From NCBI GenBank assembly GCA_025360495.1, contig JANYCC010000163.1, positions 1-49,345 of the forward strand: DNA of 49,345 nt, written 5' to 3'. The DNA is from Verrucomicrobiota bacterium. GTDB lineage: Bacteria; Verrucomicrobiota; Verrucomicrobiia; Limisphaerales; UBA9464. The position numbers and the translations under genes were made by a program. Positions 8,219 through 14,920 of this stretch are shown here, piece by piece. The notes below the pieces were generated by a model that saw nothing but the letters and a program-made list of their open reading frames with translations, did no database searches and had not been told where the DNA came from. How positions within the stretch are numbered: the first letter of the stretch is position 1; each line of letters opens with the position of its first letter.

Positions 8219-9469
8219 ATGATCATCGAGAAGTTCACCTTCGGCGTCGGCGACCGATTCGCCCATCAGGCCCGAGCCCAACTCCGCGCCTTCCAACAAC
8301 TCGCCTCCGACGGCGTCACGGTCACGCCCGTCTGGAACAAGTCGAACCGCGAACACACCTTCATCGGCAGCGAACCCCAAAGCGTTTTCGATGCCGCCCG
8401 CACCGCCGTCACCGCGCTCGGTTGGACCGCCGGGTGGCACGTCGATGCCGATCACATCCGTTTGGAGACCGTCGACCGTTTCATCCCCTGCTCCGATTTT
8501 TTCACGATCGATGTCGCGGATAGCATCGGACGCCCCGCCCCGGCCTCCGACGTGGCGGCTTTCGTGGACCGCCACCCGGAATTGGTCGGTGACATCGTGA
8601 TCCCCGGGATCGGCCAACCTTTCCGAACCACCCGTGCCGCCGTCGAATCCTGCGCCGGAAAATATCTTTTGGCCGTGCGGGATGCCGGGCGGATCCACCG
8701 GCACATCACCGCGGCCAATGGCGGACCCGGGGCCTTCATCGCGGAGGTGTCGATGGACGAGACCGATCAACCGCAAACCCCGCCCGAACTGCTGGTGATC
8801 CTGGCGGCGCTGGCCGACGAAAAGGTGCCGGTGCAGACGATCGCGCCGAAGTTCACCGGGCGGTTCAACAAGGGGGTCGATTATGTCGGCGACCTCGGGC
8901 AGTTCGAAAAGGAGTTCAACGACGATCTCGCCGTGATCGCGCAGGCCGTGTCGCGATACGGGCTCCCCGCCGGGCTCAAGCTCAGCGTGCATAGCGGCTC
9001 CGACAAATTCTCCCTCTACCCGATCATCCGCCGCGCCCTTTCCCGCACCGGTGCCGGGGTGCATGTGAAGACCGCCGGCACCACGTGGCTCGAGGAATTG
9101 ATCGGCTTGGCGGAGGCCGGCGGAGCGGGGCTCGACCTGGCCCGCGAGGTTTATGCGACCGCCTTGGAACACATCGACGAACTCTGCGGACCCTATGCCA
9201 GTGTGATCGACATCGACCGCGCCCGGTTGCCGTCGGCGGTGGTGGTCGGGCATTGGACCGGAACGCAATTTGCCGACGCCCTGCGTCATGTGCCGGACCA
9301 TCCGGAATTCAACGCGAGTTTCCGCCAACTCCTTCACGTATCGTTCAAGCTCGCCGCCAAACAGGGGCGCCGTTACCTGGATCTTCTCGTGGCCAACGAA
9401 CCCGTCGTCGCGCGCAACGTGACCGAAAACCTGTATTCCCGGCACCTGCGGCCCCTGTTCATCGGCTGA
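8219..9469 (+). CDS. uxaE: Tagaturonate epimerase family protein (UxaE-like)
   Basis: Member of the UxaE family, characterised in Thermotoga as D-tagaturonate/D-fructuronate 3-epimerase in hexuronate catabolism. The 416-aa product starts MIIEKFTFGVGDRFAHQ, with the family-like EHTFIGSEP and HVDADHIRLETVDRFI segments and later KLSVHSGSDKFSLYP and HVKTAGTTWLEEL, which supply plausible metal and substrate ligands (H, D, K). The ATG at 8219 fits this conserved N-terminus, so the upstream codons in the 488-aa ORF are excluded. larB starts 21 bp downstream and larC follows, so the three genes probably form one transcript. Linkage to nickel-pincer cofactor genes is unusual. The exact sugar-acid substrate cannot be read from sequence. 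Confidence 0.87.
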   Translation: MIIEKFTFGVGDRFAHQARAQLRAFQQLASDGVTVTPVWNKSNREHTFIGSEPQSVFDAARTAVTALGWTAGWHVDADHIRLETVDRFIPCSDFFTIDVADSIGRPAPASDVAAFVDRHPELVGDIVIPGIGQPFRTTRAAVESCAGKYLLAVRDAGRIHRHITAANGGPGAFIAEVSMDETDQPQTPPELLVILAALADEKVPVQTIAPKFTGRFNKGVDYVGDLGQFEKEFNDDLAVIAQAVSRYGLPAGLKLSVHSGSDKFSLYPIIRRALSRTGAGVHVKTAGTTWLEELIGLAEAGGAGLDLAREVYATALEHIDELCGPYASVIDIDRARLPSAVVVGHWTGTQFADALRHVPDHPEFNASFRQLLHVSFKLAAKQGRRYLDLLVANEPVVARNVTENLYSRHLRPLFIG

Positions 9470-9490
9470 ATTCCTTTCCCACCCCGAAGC

Positions 9491-10252
9491 ATGATCCCCA
9501 GCGAGGCAGCCGCACTGCTCGACCGGTTCCAACGCGGCGAGGTGACGCGTGACGAGGCGGTCCGCGCCTTCCAAGCCGCGCCGATGGTGGATCTCGGATT
9601 TGCCGTCGTCGACACGCACCGGGCATTGCGGAAGGGCTTTCCCGAGGTGATTTTCGGGGCCGGCAAAACCCCCGCCCAAGTCAACGCCATCGCCGCGAAA
9701 ATCATCGCCGCCGATGGACGCGTGCTCGTCACCCGGGTCACCGCCGATCACGCCCGGCATTTCCGTCGGAAGTTCCGTCGGGCGGGATATCACGAGGCGG
9801 CCCGGTGCCTGACCTTCGAGACCCAACCGTTGCCGCGCCGACCGGGGTATATCGCCGTGGTGGCCGCGGGGACCTCCGATCTGCCGGTGGCGGAGGAGGC
9901 CGCCGTCACCGCGGAATTCATGGGCAACGAGGTGCGGCGCATTTCCGACGTCGGGGTGGCGGGATTGCACCGCCTCTTGCAACGCCTGCCCGATCTGCAG
10001 GCCGCCAACGTCATCATCGTGGTGGCGGGCATGGAGGCCGCCCTGCCCTCGGTGATCGGCGGCCTGGTCGGCAAACCGCTGATCGGGGTGCCCACCAGCG
10101 TGGGTTATGGATCCCATTTCGGCGGGGTGACCGCCCTGCTCGGGATGCTCAATTCGTGCGCCAGCGGCCTGACGGTGGTGAACATCGACAATGGATTCGG
10201 AGCCGGTTATGCGGCGAGTGGCATCAATGCCCTGGCCGCCGGCAACCCGTGA
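9491..10252 (+). CDS. larB: LarB, nickel pincer cofactor biosynthesis
   Basis: LarB carboxylates nicotinate adenine dinucleotide with CO2 and hydrolyses it to pyridinium-3,5-biscarboxylic acid mononucleotide, the first step towards the nickel-pincer nucleotide. The 253-aa protein has the AIR carboxylase (PurE)-like C-terminal half: VVAAGTSDLPVAEEA, EVRRISDVGVAGLHRLL, VVAGMEAALPSVIGGLV and PTSVGYGSHFGG with LLGMLNSCASGL. The N-terminal DLGFAVVDTHRALRKGFPEV region is typical of LarB. It lies 20 bp before larC. LarE (sulfur insertion) and a LarA-type client enzyme are not in the window and must be encoded elsewhere if the pathway is complete. Confidence 0.95.
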   Translation: MIPSEAAALLDRFQRGEVTRDEAVRAFQAAPMVDLGFAVVDTHRALRKGFPEVIFGAGKTPAQVNAIAAKIIAADGRVLVTRVTADHARHFRRKFRRAGYHEAARCLTFETQPLPRRPGYIAVVAAGTSDLPVAEEAAVTAEFMGNEVRRISDVGVAGLHRLLQRLPDLQAANVIIVVAGMEAALPSVIGGLVGKPLIGVPTSVGYGSHFGGVTALLGMLNSCASGLTVVNIDNGFGAGYAASGINALAAGNP

Positions 10253-10272
10253 ATCCCCGTCCTCCCCGACCC

Positions 10273-11685
10273 ATGCGAACCCTTTACCTCGACATTTTTT
10301 CCGGGCTCAGCGGCGACATGTTTCTCGGTGCGCTGATCGATCTGGGCGCCGATTTGCCGAAGCTCGAACGCGAACTCCGCCGACTGCCGCTGGACGGTTA
10401 CCATCTCCACGCCGCCCGCGCCTCCAAAGCCGCGATCGAAGGGGTGAAGTTTGAGGTGCATCTCGCCGATACGGAGTGCGGACACGGGCACGGGCATGGG
10501 CACGATCACGATCACGATCACGATCATGGGCACGGGCACGATCACGCACCCGTAGCCGCCGAGGTGCCGAGGCGGACCACGGAAGGATCCCAACCGGTCC
10601 CGCCTCAGGACTTCGTCGGCCCCGGGAAAGCAGGGGATCCGCCTCAGGACTTCGTCGGCTACGGGAAAAAAGGAGTTCCGCCTCATCATTACGTCGGCCC
10701 CGGCCACCGGGATCATGCCGCCATCCGCCGGTTGATCCTGGAGAGCAGCCTCGGTGATTGGGTGAAGGAAAAATCGCTGGCCGTGTTCGGACGGATCGCG
10801 GTGGCGGAGGGCAAGATCCACGGGGTGCCGCCCGATCGGGTGCATTTCCACGAGGTCGGCGCCGTGGATTCCATCGTCGACATTGTCGGTGCGTGCATCG
10901 CGCTGGATCTGTTGGGAAGGCCGCGGGTGTTGAGCGGAAGGGTGGTCGAGGGGACGGGTTTCGTGAAATGTGCCCACGGACGGATGCCTCTGCCCGCACC
11001 GGCGACCCTGGAGATCCTCGGCGCCCGCGGAGTGGGCGTGACCCAATGCGAGGAACCGCACGAATTGGTCACCCCGACGGGTGCGGCGTTGCTGGCGGAA
11101 TTCGCGGAAACATTCGGCCCGATGCGCTCGGTGGTCGGGGCACGGGTCGGTTATGGACTTGGAACCCGGGACCACCAGACCCGGCCCAACGTGGTGCGCG
11201 CGCTCCTTTGGGAGGAGGAAGCCGCGGCGGAAGCGGGGCACGATTGGGAGACCGACACCGTGGCGGTGCTGGAGACCAATGTGGACGACCTGAACCCGGA
11301 GATCCTCGGGCACGTGTTGGACAAGGCGCTCCGTTGGGGTGCGCTCGACGCCTTTCACACGCCGGTGCAGATGAAAAAACAACGACCCGGCGTGTTGCTC
11401 ACGATCCTCTGCAGCCCGGGTGAAGCGGATCGATTCACCGAATTGCTGCTGACCGAGACCAGCGCGTTCGGGGTGAGACGGACCCTGGCCGAACGGCGCA
11501 AGCTCCGTCGCGAGGTGGTGGAGGTGAAGACCGCGTTCGGGAGTGTTAAAGTGAAATTGGGGCGGCTCGACGGCCGGGTGGTGCAGGCGGCGCCGGAGTT
11601 TGAGTCGTGCCGGTCGGTGGCGGTGCAGGCGGGGGTGACCTTGAAGGAGGTCTATGCGGCGGCGGCCCGGGCGGTGGAAGAATGA
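10273..11685 (+). CDS. larC: LarC, nickel insertion protein, with repeat insertion
   Basis: LarC inserts nickel into the thiolated pincer nucleotide in a CTP-dependent reaction. The ATG at 10273 gives 470 aa starting MRTLYLDIFSGLSGDMFLGA, the family N-terminus. Residues 70-91 are a His/Asp/Gly tract probably able to bind nickel. It is followed by about 45 residues with three 13-aa repeats (PPQDFVGPGKAGD, PPQDFVGYGKKGV, PPHHYVGPG) that are not a LarC feature and match an intergenic DNA repeat elsewhere in the window. The conserved domain resumes with RVHFHEVGAVDSIVDIVG and runs through ETNVDDLNPEILG. One continuous frame encodes the protein, unlike the larC1/larC2 frameshifted form in Lactobacillus. 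Confidence 0.95.
   Translation: MRTLYLDIFSGLSGDMFLGALIDLGADLPKLERELRRLPLDGYHLHAARASKAAIEGVKFEVHLADTECGHGHGHGHDHDHDHDHGHGHDHAPVAAEVPRRTTEGSQPVPPQDFVGPGKAGDPPQDFVGYGKKGVPPHHYVGPGHRDHAAIRRLILESSLGDWVKEKSLAVFGRIAVAEGKIHGVPPDRVHFHEVGAVDSIVDIVGACIALDLLGRPRVLSGRVVEGTGFVKCAHGRMPLPAPATLEILGARGVGVTQCEEPHELVTPTGAALLAEFAETFGPMRSVVGARVGYGLGTRDHQTRPNVVRALLWEEEAAAEAGHDWETDTVAVLETNVDDLNPEILGHVLDKALRWGALDAFHTPVQMKKQRPGVLLTILCSPGEADRFTELLLTETSAFGVRRTLAERRKLRREVVEVKTAFGSVKVKLGRLDGRVVQAAPEFESCRSVAVQAGVTLKEVYAAAARAVEE
10549..10703. repeat. In-gene copies of the GTAGCCGACGAGG repeat
   Basis: Inside larC are one inverted copy (10549-10577, CCCGTAGCCGCCGAGG then TGCCGAGGCGGACC) and three direct copies whose GCCTCA core falls at 10602, 10641 and 10680, an exact 39-bp period. 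The middle unit closely matches the reverse complement of the 29-bp intergenic repeats at 36841-36929. The period is a multiple of three, so the reading frame is kept and each copy adds 13 codons. Confidence 0.85.
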
Positions 11686-11710
11686 ATGTCAAATGTCCTG
11701 GCCGGGGCGC

Positions 11711-11738
11711 TTGACCTTCCCGATTCGGTTGATAGTGT
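11711..11738 (+). promoter_or_regulatory. Candidate rpmH promoter
   Basis: TTGACC at 11711-11716 and TAGTGT at 11733-11738 are 16 bp apart in the 86-bp larC-rpmH spacer and lie 34-61 bp upstream of the rpmH ATG. The -35 matches the consensus well and the -10 only moderately. No DnaA box (TTATCCACA-like) was seen here, so there is no sign of an origin. Confidence 0.4.
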
Positions 11739-11771
11739 TCGCGGCTCCGCATCCCGCGGATCCCGTAGCAA

Positions 11772-11909
11772 ATGAAGCGTCAATATCAGCCTTCGAAAAT
11801 CTGCCGCGTTCGGCAGCATGGTTTCCGCGCCCGCATGTCCACCAAGGGCGGCCGCGCGAATCTCAACAACCGGCGCCGTAACGGCCGCAAGCGCCTCACC
11901 CCGGTGTAA
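11772..11909 (+). CDS. rpmH: 50S ribosomal protein L34
   Basis: A 45-codon gene below the ORF-track cutoff, found by reading upstream of rnpA. The product begins MKRQYQPSK and contains [16 protein letters not shown] and the basic RRRNGRKRL tail, all diagnostic of bL34, which sits in the large ribosomal subunit near 23S rRNA. It includes an unusual KICRVRQ where most homologues have RKRxR. It starts the conserved rpmH-rnpA-yidD-yidC-jag cluster, and rnpA follows after 25 bp. Confidence 0.97.
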   Translation: MKRQYQPSKICRVRQHGFRARMSTKGGRANLNNRRRNGRKRLTPV

Positions 11910-11934
11910 GCCGGCCGGGCTGACGCCCGCGCCC

Positions 11935-12297
11935 ATGGCCTTCACCCTGCCCAAGTCGCACCGGATCCGCCGCCGCTCCCAGTTTCTGGCGGTCCGGGAC
12001 CAGGGCGCCCGTCTGCCCAGTGGCTGTGTCGTCATCAATTGGCGACCCCTGCCACCCGGGCAGCCGTGGATGGTCGGGATCATCACGACCAAATCCGTGG
12101 GCTCCGCCGTCGTCCGTAACCGCGCCCGCCGTTGGATCCGCGAAGCTTTCCGCCGTCAACAACACCAGTTTCTCACCCCGGCCCATGTCGTTTTGATCGC
12201 CCGCCCCAGCATCGCCCGTTCCTCCTATCTGTGGGTGGAAAAGGATCTCCGCCGCGCCCTGGGCCGGGCCGGACTCATCCCCACGACACCCGCGTGA
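11935..12297 (+). CDS. rnpA: Ribonuclease P protein component
   Basis: The protein subunit of RNase P assists the catalytic RNA in 5' maturation of tRNAs. The ATG at 11935 yields 120 aa starting [20 protein letters not shown]. The RNR signature appears as [15 protein letters not shown], the conserved basic helix contacting P RNA. It sits between rpmH and yidD as in most bacteria, and its stop overlaps the yidD GTG start (GTGA). The upstream extension in the ORF track covers rpmH in another frame and is not coding. Confidence 0.97.
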   Translation: MAFTLPKSHRIRRRSQFLAVRDQGARLPSGCVVINWRPLPPGQPWMVGIITTKSVGSAVVRNRARRWIREAFRRQQHQFLTPAHVVLIARPSIARSSYLWVEKDLRRALGRAGLIPTTPA

Positions 12298-12551
12298 AGC
12301 CCTCTGACCTGCTCCGCCTGAGCCTCCTCGCCGGATTGCACCTCTATCGTCTGGTGCTTTCCCCGGCACGGCAGGTGTTCTTTGGCGGGCCCATCTGTCG
12401 CTTCAGCCCGTCCTGTTCCTCGTACGCCATCGAAGCCATCCGACGGCACGGGCCGTTCTCCGGATCCCGCCTCGCCGCCCGACGCCTCTGTCGCTGCCAC
12501 CCTTGGGGCGGCTGCGGTTCCGACCCCGTGCCCACTCATCTGTTCTCCTGA
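12294..12551 (+). CDS. yidD: Membrane protein insertion efficiency factor YidD
   Basis: YidD assists YidC/Sec membrane protein insertion. Starting from GTG 12294 the protein is 85 aa with an amphipathic N-terminal helix and the family core [19 protein letters not shown], followed by [17 protein letters not shown]; these Cys and Gly positions are characteristic. The GTG start overlaps the rnpA TGA, implying translational coupling. The ORF track starts 54 codons too early, inside rnpA. Confidence 0.95.
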   Translation: MKPSDLLRLSLLAGLHLYRLVLSPARQVFFGGPICRFSPSCSSYAIEAIRRHGPFSGSRLAARRLCRCHPWGGCGSDPVPTHLFS

Positions 12552-12562
12552 CCCCCGCTTTC

Positions 12563-14362
12563 ATGGACCGCAAGGGAATCGCCATTCTGGTTGCCGCCTT
12601 CGCCATTTTCCTCGCCCTGCCGTGGGTCTCGAAAAAGCTGTACCCACCCCTCCCGGTCCGGACGAATTCCGTTCCGACCCTGATCACCAACGGTGCCGTC
12701 GTGACCACGCCGACGACCCCGCAGTTGAATGGGATCAATCCGCTGCCGGGGGTCGCCGTCCCCAGTGTGCGGCCAGCCGGACCGGAGGAGATCTTCGTCC
12801 TGACCAACGCCCGCGCCCGCTTCGTCTTCACCTCCCACGGTGGCGGCGTCAAACGGGTGGAATTGCTCGCGTACAAGGCCTTTGCCGGACGCAAGCCTGC
12901 TTCCGGAGCCTCCAATTCACCGATCGTCCTCAACCACGACACCGCCCCGCCCCTCCTTTCCTTGCGCGACAATGCGCCCCTGGATGGTGACGGTGAATTC
13001 CAATTTCAACCCGAGGGCAACGGACTGCGGGCCATCAAGGATCTCCCGGGCGGACTCCGCATCACCCGGGAATTCCATCCCGGGACCAACGATTATCTCC
13101 TGAGTGCCGTGGTCCGGATCGAGAACCGGACCACCAACACGCTCCTGTTGCCCGCCCGCGAATGGGCCATTGGCACGGCGACGCCCATGAACAGCCACGA
13201 CAAGGGCGATGCCATCGGGGTCGATTGGTATAATGGTTCGTCCTCCTCCCAGGGTCTGGGATGGGTGTCCTCGCCGGGATTCCTCTGCATCCCGAGCAGC
13301 GCCCGCCAGGAATTCACCGCGGGCGAGTCCAATGTCGTCTGGGCCGGTGTCCACAGCCAGTTCTTCGCGCTGATCACCGTTCCGGACCGCCCCGCGGAAC
13401 GGACCGTCGGCCATCGCGTTTTGCTCCCCCCGCCGACCGCTGCCATGGTGAAGGGCGATCCGCTGGCGGTGGCGCAACCGATCGGGGTCCAGACCACGAT
13501 GCAGTATCCGGCGACGACCCTGAATGCCGGCCAGACGCTGGAACAACGGTTTTCGATTTACGCCGGGCCCAAGGAGTATTTCGGTCTTTCCCGCCTCCAA
13601 CCGGAACTCGACCGGGTCATGGGCTATGGATGGTTCGGCTTTTTCGCCAAGCCCCTGTTGTTGGGGATGAACCTGCTCCACAGCAGCATCTCCCTGCCCT
13701 ATGGCTGGTGCATCGTGGTGATCACGTTCCTGATCAAGTCGATCTTCTGGCCGCTGACCGCCGTGAGCACGCGCTCGATGAAGCGCATGGCGGAACTGGG
13801 ACCGCAATTGCAGGCGATCCGCGACAAATATAAGGAGGACCCGGCCAAGCTGAACGAGAAGACCCTCCAGTTCATGCGGGAGAGTGGGTACAACCCGGTC
13901 GCCGGTTGCCTGCCCATGATCGTCCAGATCCCGGTGTTCATCGGCTTCTTCACGATGATCCGGTCCGCCATCGAGTTGCGCGGGGCGAGTTTCATCTGGT
14001 GCGCCGACCTGTCGATGGCCGACACGATCTACATCGTCCCGGGACTGGGCTTCATCCCCTTGATCGGCGTGCCGGACGTGGGTCTCCCGATCAACCTGAT
14101 GCCGCTCTTCTATGTGGCGACGGCCCTCTGGCAGACGCATCTGACGCCGCCATCGCCCCAGATGGACCCGATGCAGCAAAAGATGATGCGCTGGCTGCCG
14201 CTGATGTTCCTGGCGCTGTTCTACAACTATCCGGCGGGGCTCACGCTTTACTGGACTGTCCAGAACCTGCTAAGCATCCTCCAGACAAAGCTGACCAAGA
14301 CGAAGGCCCGTGCCGTGGTCCCGGCAACTCCGGTGCGCCCCGTGCGTGCCAACCGTCGTTGA
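12563..14362 (+). CDS. yidC: Membrane protein insertase YidC
   Basis: Inner-membrane insertase of the YidC/Oxa1/Alb3 family, acting alone or with Sec. The 599-aa product has an N-terminal TM (about residues 5-22), a large periplasmic beta domain (about 80-350) and the C-terminal five-TM core with SISLPYGWCIVVITFLIKS, the cytoplasmic hairpin RSMKRMAELGPQLQAIRDKY, the GYNPVAGCLPMIVQIPVFIG segment and DPMQQKMMRWLPLMF. At the position of the groove arginine (E. coli Arg366) there is Lys392 by my alignment. It starts 11 bp after yidD and is followed by jag. Confidence 0.97.
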   Translation: MDRKGIAILVAAFAIFLALPWVSKKLYPPLPVRTNSVPTLITNGAVVTTPTTPQLNGINPLPGVAVPSVRPAGPEEIFVLTNARARFVFTSHGGGVKRVELLAYKAFAGRKPASGASNSPIVLNHDTAPPLLSLRDNAPLDGDGEFQFQPEGNGLRAIKDLPGGLRITREFHPGTNDYLLSAVVRIENRTTNTLLLPAREWAIGTATPMNSHDKGDAIGVDWYNGSSSSQGLGWVSSPGFLCIPSSARQEFTAGESNVVWAGVHSQFFALITVPDRPAERTVGHRVLLPPPTAAMVKGDPLAVAQPIGVQTTMQYPATTLNAGQTLEQRFSIYAGPKEYFGLSRLQPELDRVMGYGWFGFFAKPLLLGMNLLHSSISLPYGWCIVVITFLIKSIFWPLTAVSTRSMKRMAELGPQLQAIRDKYKEDPAKLNEKTLQFMRESGYNPVAGCLPMIVQIPVFIGFFTMIRSAIELRGASFIWCADLSMADTIYIVPGLGFIPLIGVPDVGLPINLMPLFYVATALWQTHLTPPSPQMDPMQQKMMRWLPLMFLALFYNYPAGLTLYWTVQNLLSILQTKLTKTKARAVVPATPVRPVRANRR

Positions 14363-14382
14363 AGCCCAGTCTCCCATTTGCC

Positions 14383-14841
14383 ATGAACGCCCCGGCGCCC
14401 AAGGAAACGCTGACCCAGATGCTCCATCATCTGGGTTTCACCGACGCCTCCGTGCAGGAACTCGAGATCGACGGCCAGTTGATGCTGGACGTCCATACCG
14501 CGGACCCCGGACGCCTGATCGGTCGCCAGGGCGCCACGCTCGGCGATCTCCAATACCTGCTCAACCGCATGATCCACCGGGGCGATGACACCGCCCCGCG
14601 CATCGTCCTCGATGTCGGAGGTTACCGCCGCCAGGCCCGCGAGATGCTCATCCAGCGCGCCGTCGAGGGTGCTGAACGCGTCCGCCGTTCCGGGGACATG
14701 ATCGAACTGGAACCGATGAACGCCTATGACCGGCGCATCGTGCACCAGGCCCTCAAGGAAGACCCGGACATCGAGACCCATAGTGTCGAGGTCGAAGGGT
14801 CCGACAAGAAGGCCATCCTGCTGCGCCCGCGCCGGGTCTGA
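14383..14841 (+). CDS. jag: Jag/KhpB RNA-binding protein (KH-R3H)
   Basis: A 152-aa KH and R3H domain protein, the usual neighbour of yidC and a global RNA binder (KhpB) in Firmicutes. The KH GxxG loop is GRQGATLGDLQYLLNRM, and the R3H part is represented by ELEPMNAYDRRIVHQALKED, with R and H spaced as expected, followed by EVEGSDKKAILLRPRR. The Jag-N domain found in many homologues is absent, so this is a short form. It starts 20 bp after yidC and ends the cluster; mnmE, which commonly follows, is absent. Confidence 0.93.
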   Translation: MNAPAPKETLTQMLHHLGFTDASVQELEIDGQLMLDVHTADPGRLIGRQGATLGDLQYLLNRMIHRGDDTAPRIVLDVGGYRRQAREMLIQRAVEGAERVRRSGDMIELEPMNAYDRRIVHQALKEDPDIETHSVEVEGSDKKAILLRPRRV

Positions 14842-14920
14842 GTCGGCGGGGGCTGAAACCTATTCCCGGGAGTGCCTGCGACTTTGAGGCGCTTTCCGGG
14901 CAGGATCGGAGCTGTTTTCA

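Noticed and set aside
8213-10117. 634-aa minus-strand ORF
   Set aside because: Antisense to uxaE and larB, both well supported. Gly/His/Asp-rich shadow.
10476-10757. Arg-rich 93-aa ORF from the His-coding tract
   Set aside because: It is an alternative frame of the larC CAC/GGG-rich repeat.
11686-11771. Replication origin near rpmH
   Set aside because: Although rpmH-rnpA is often near oriC, there is no dnaA, no TTATCCACA-like box and no AT-rich unwinding region here.
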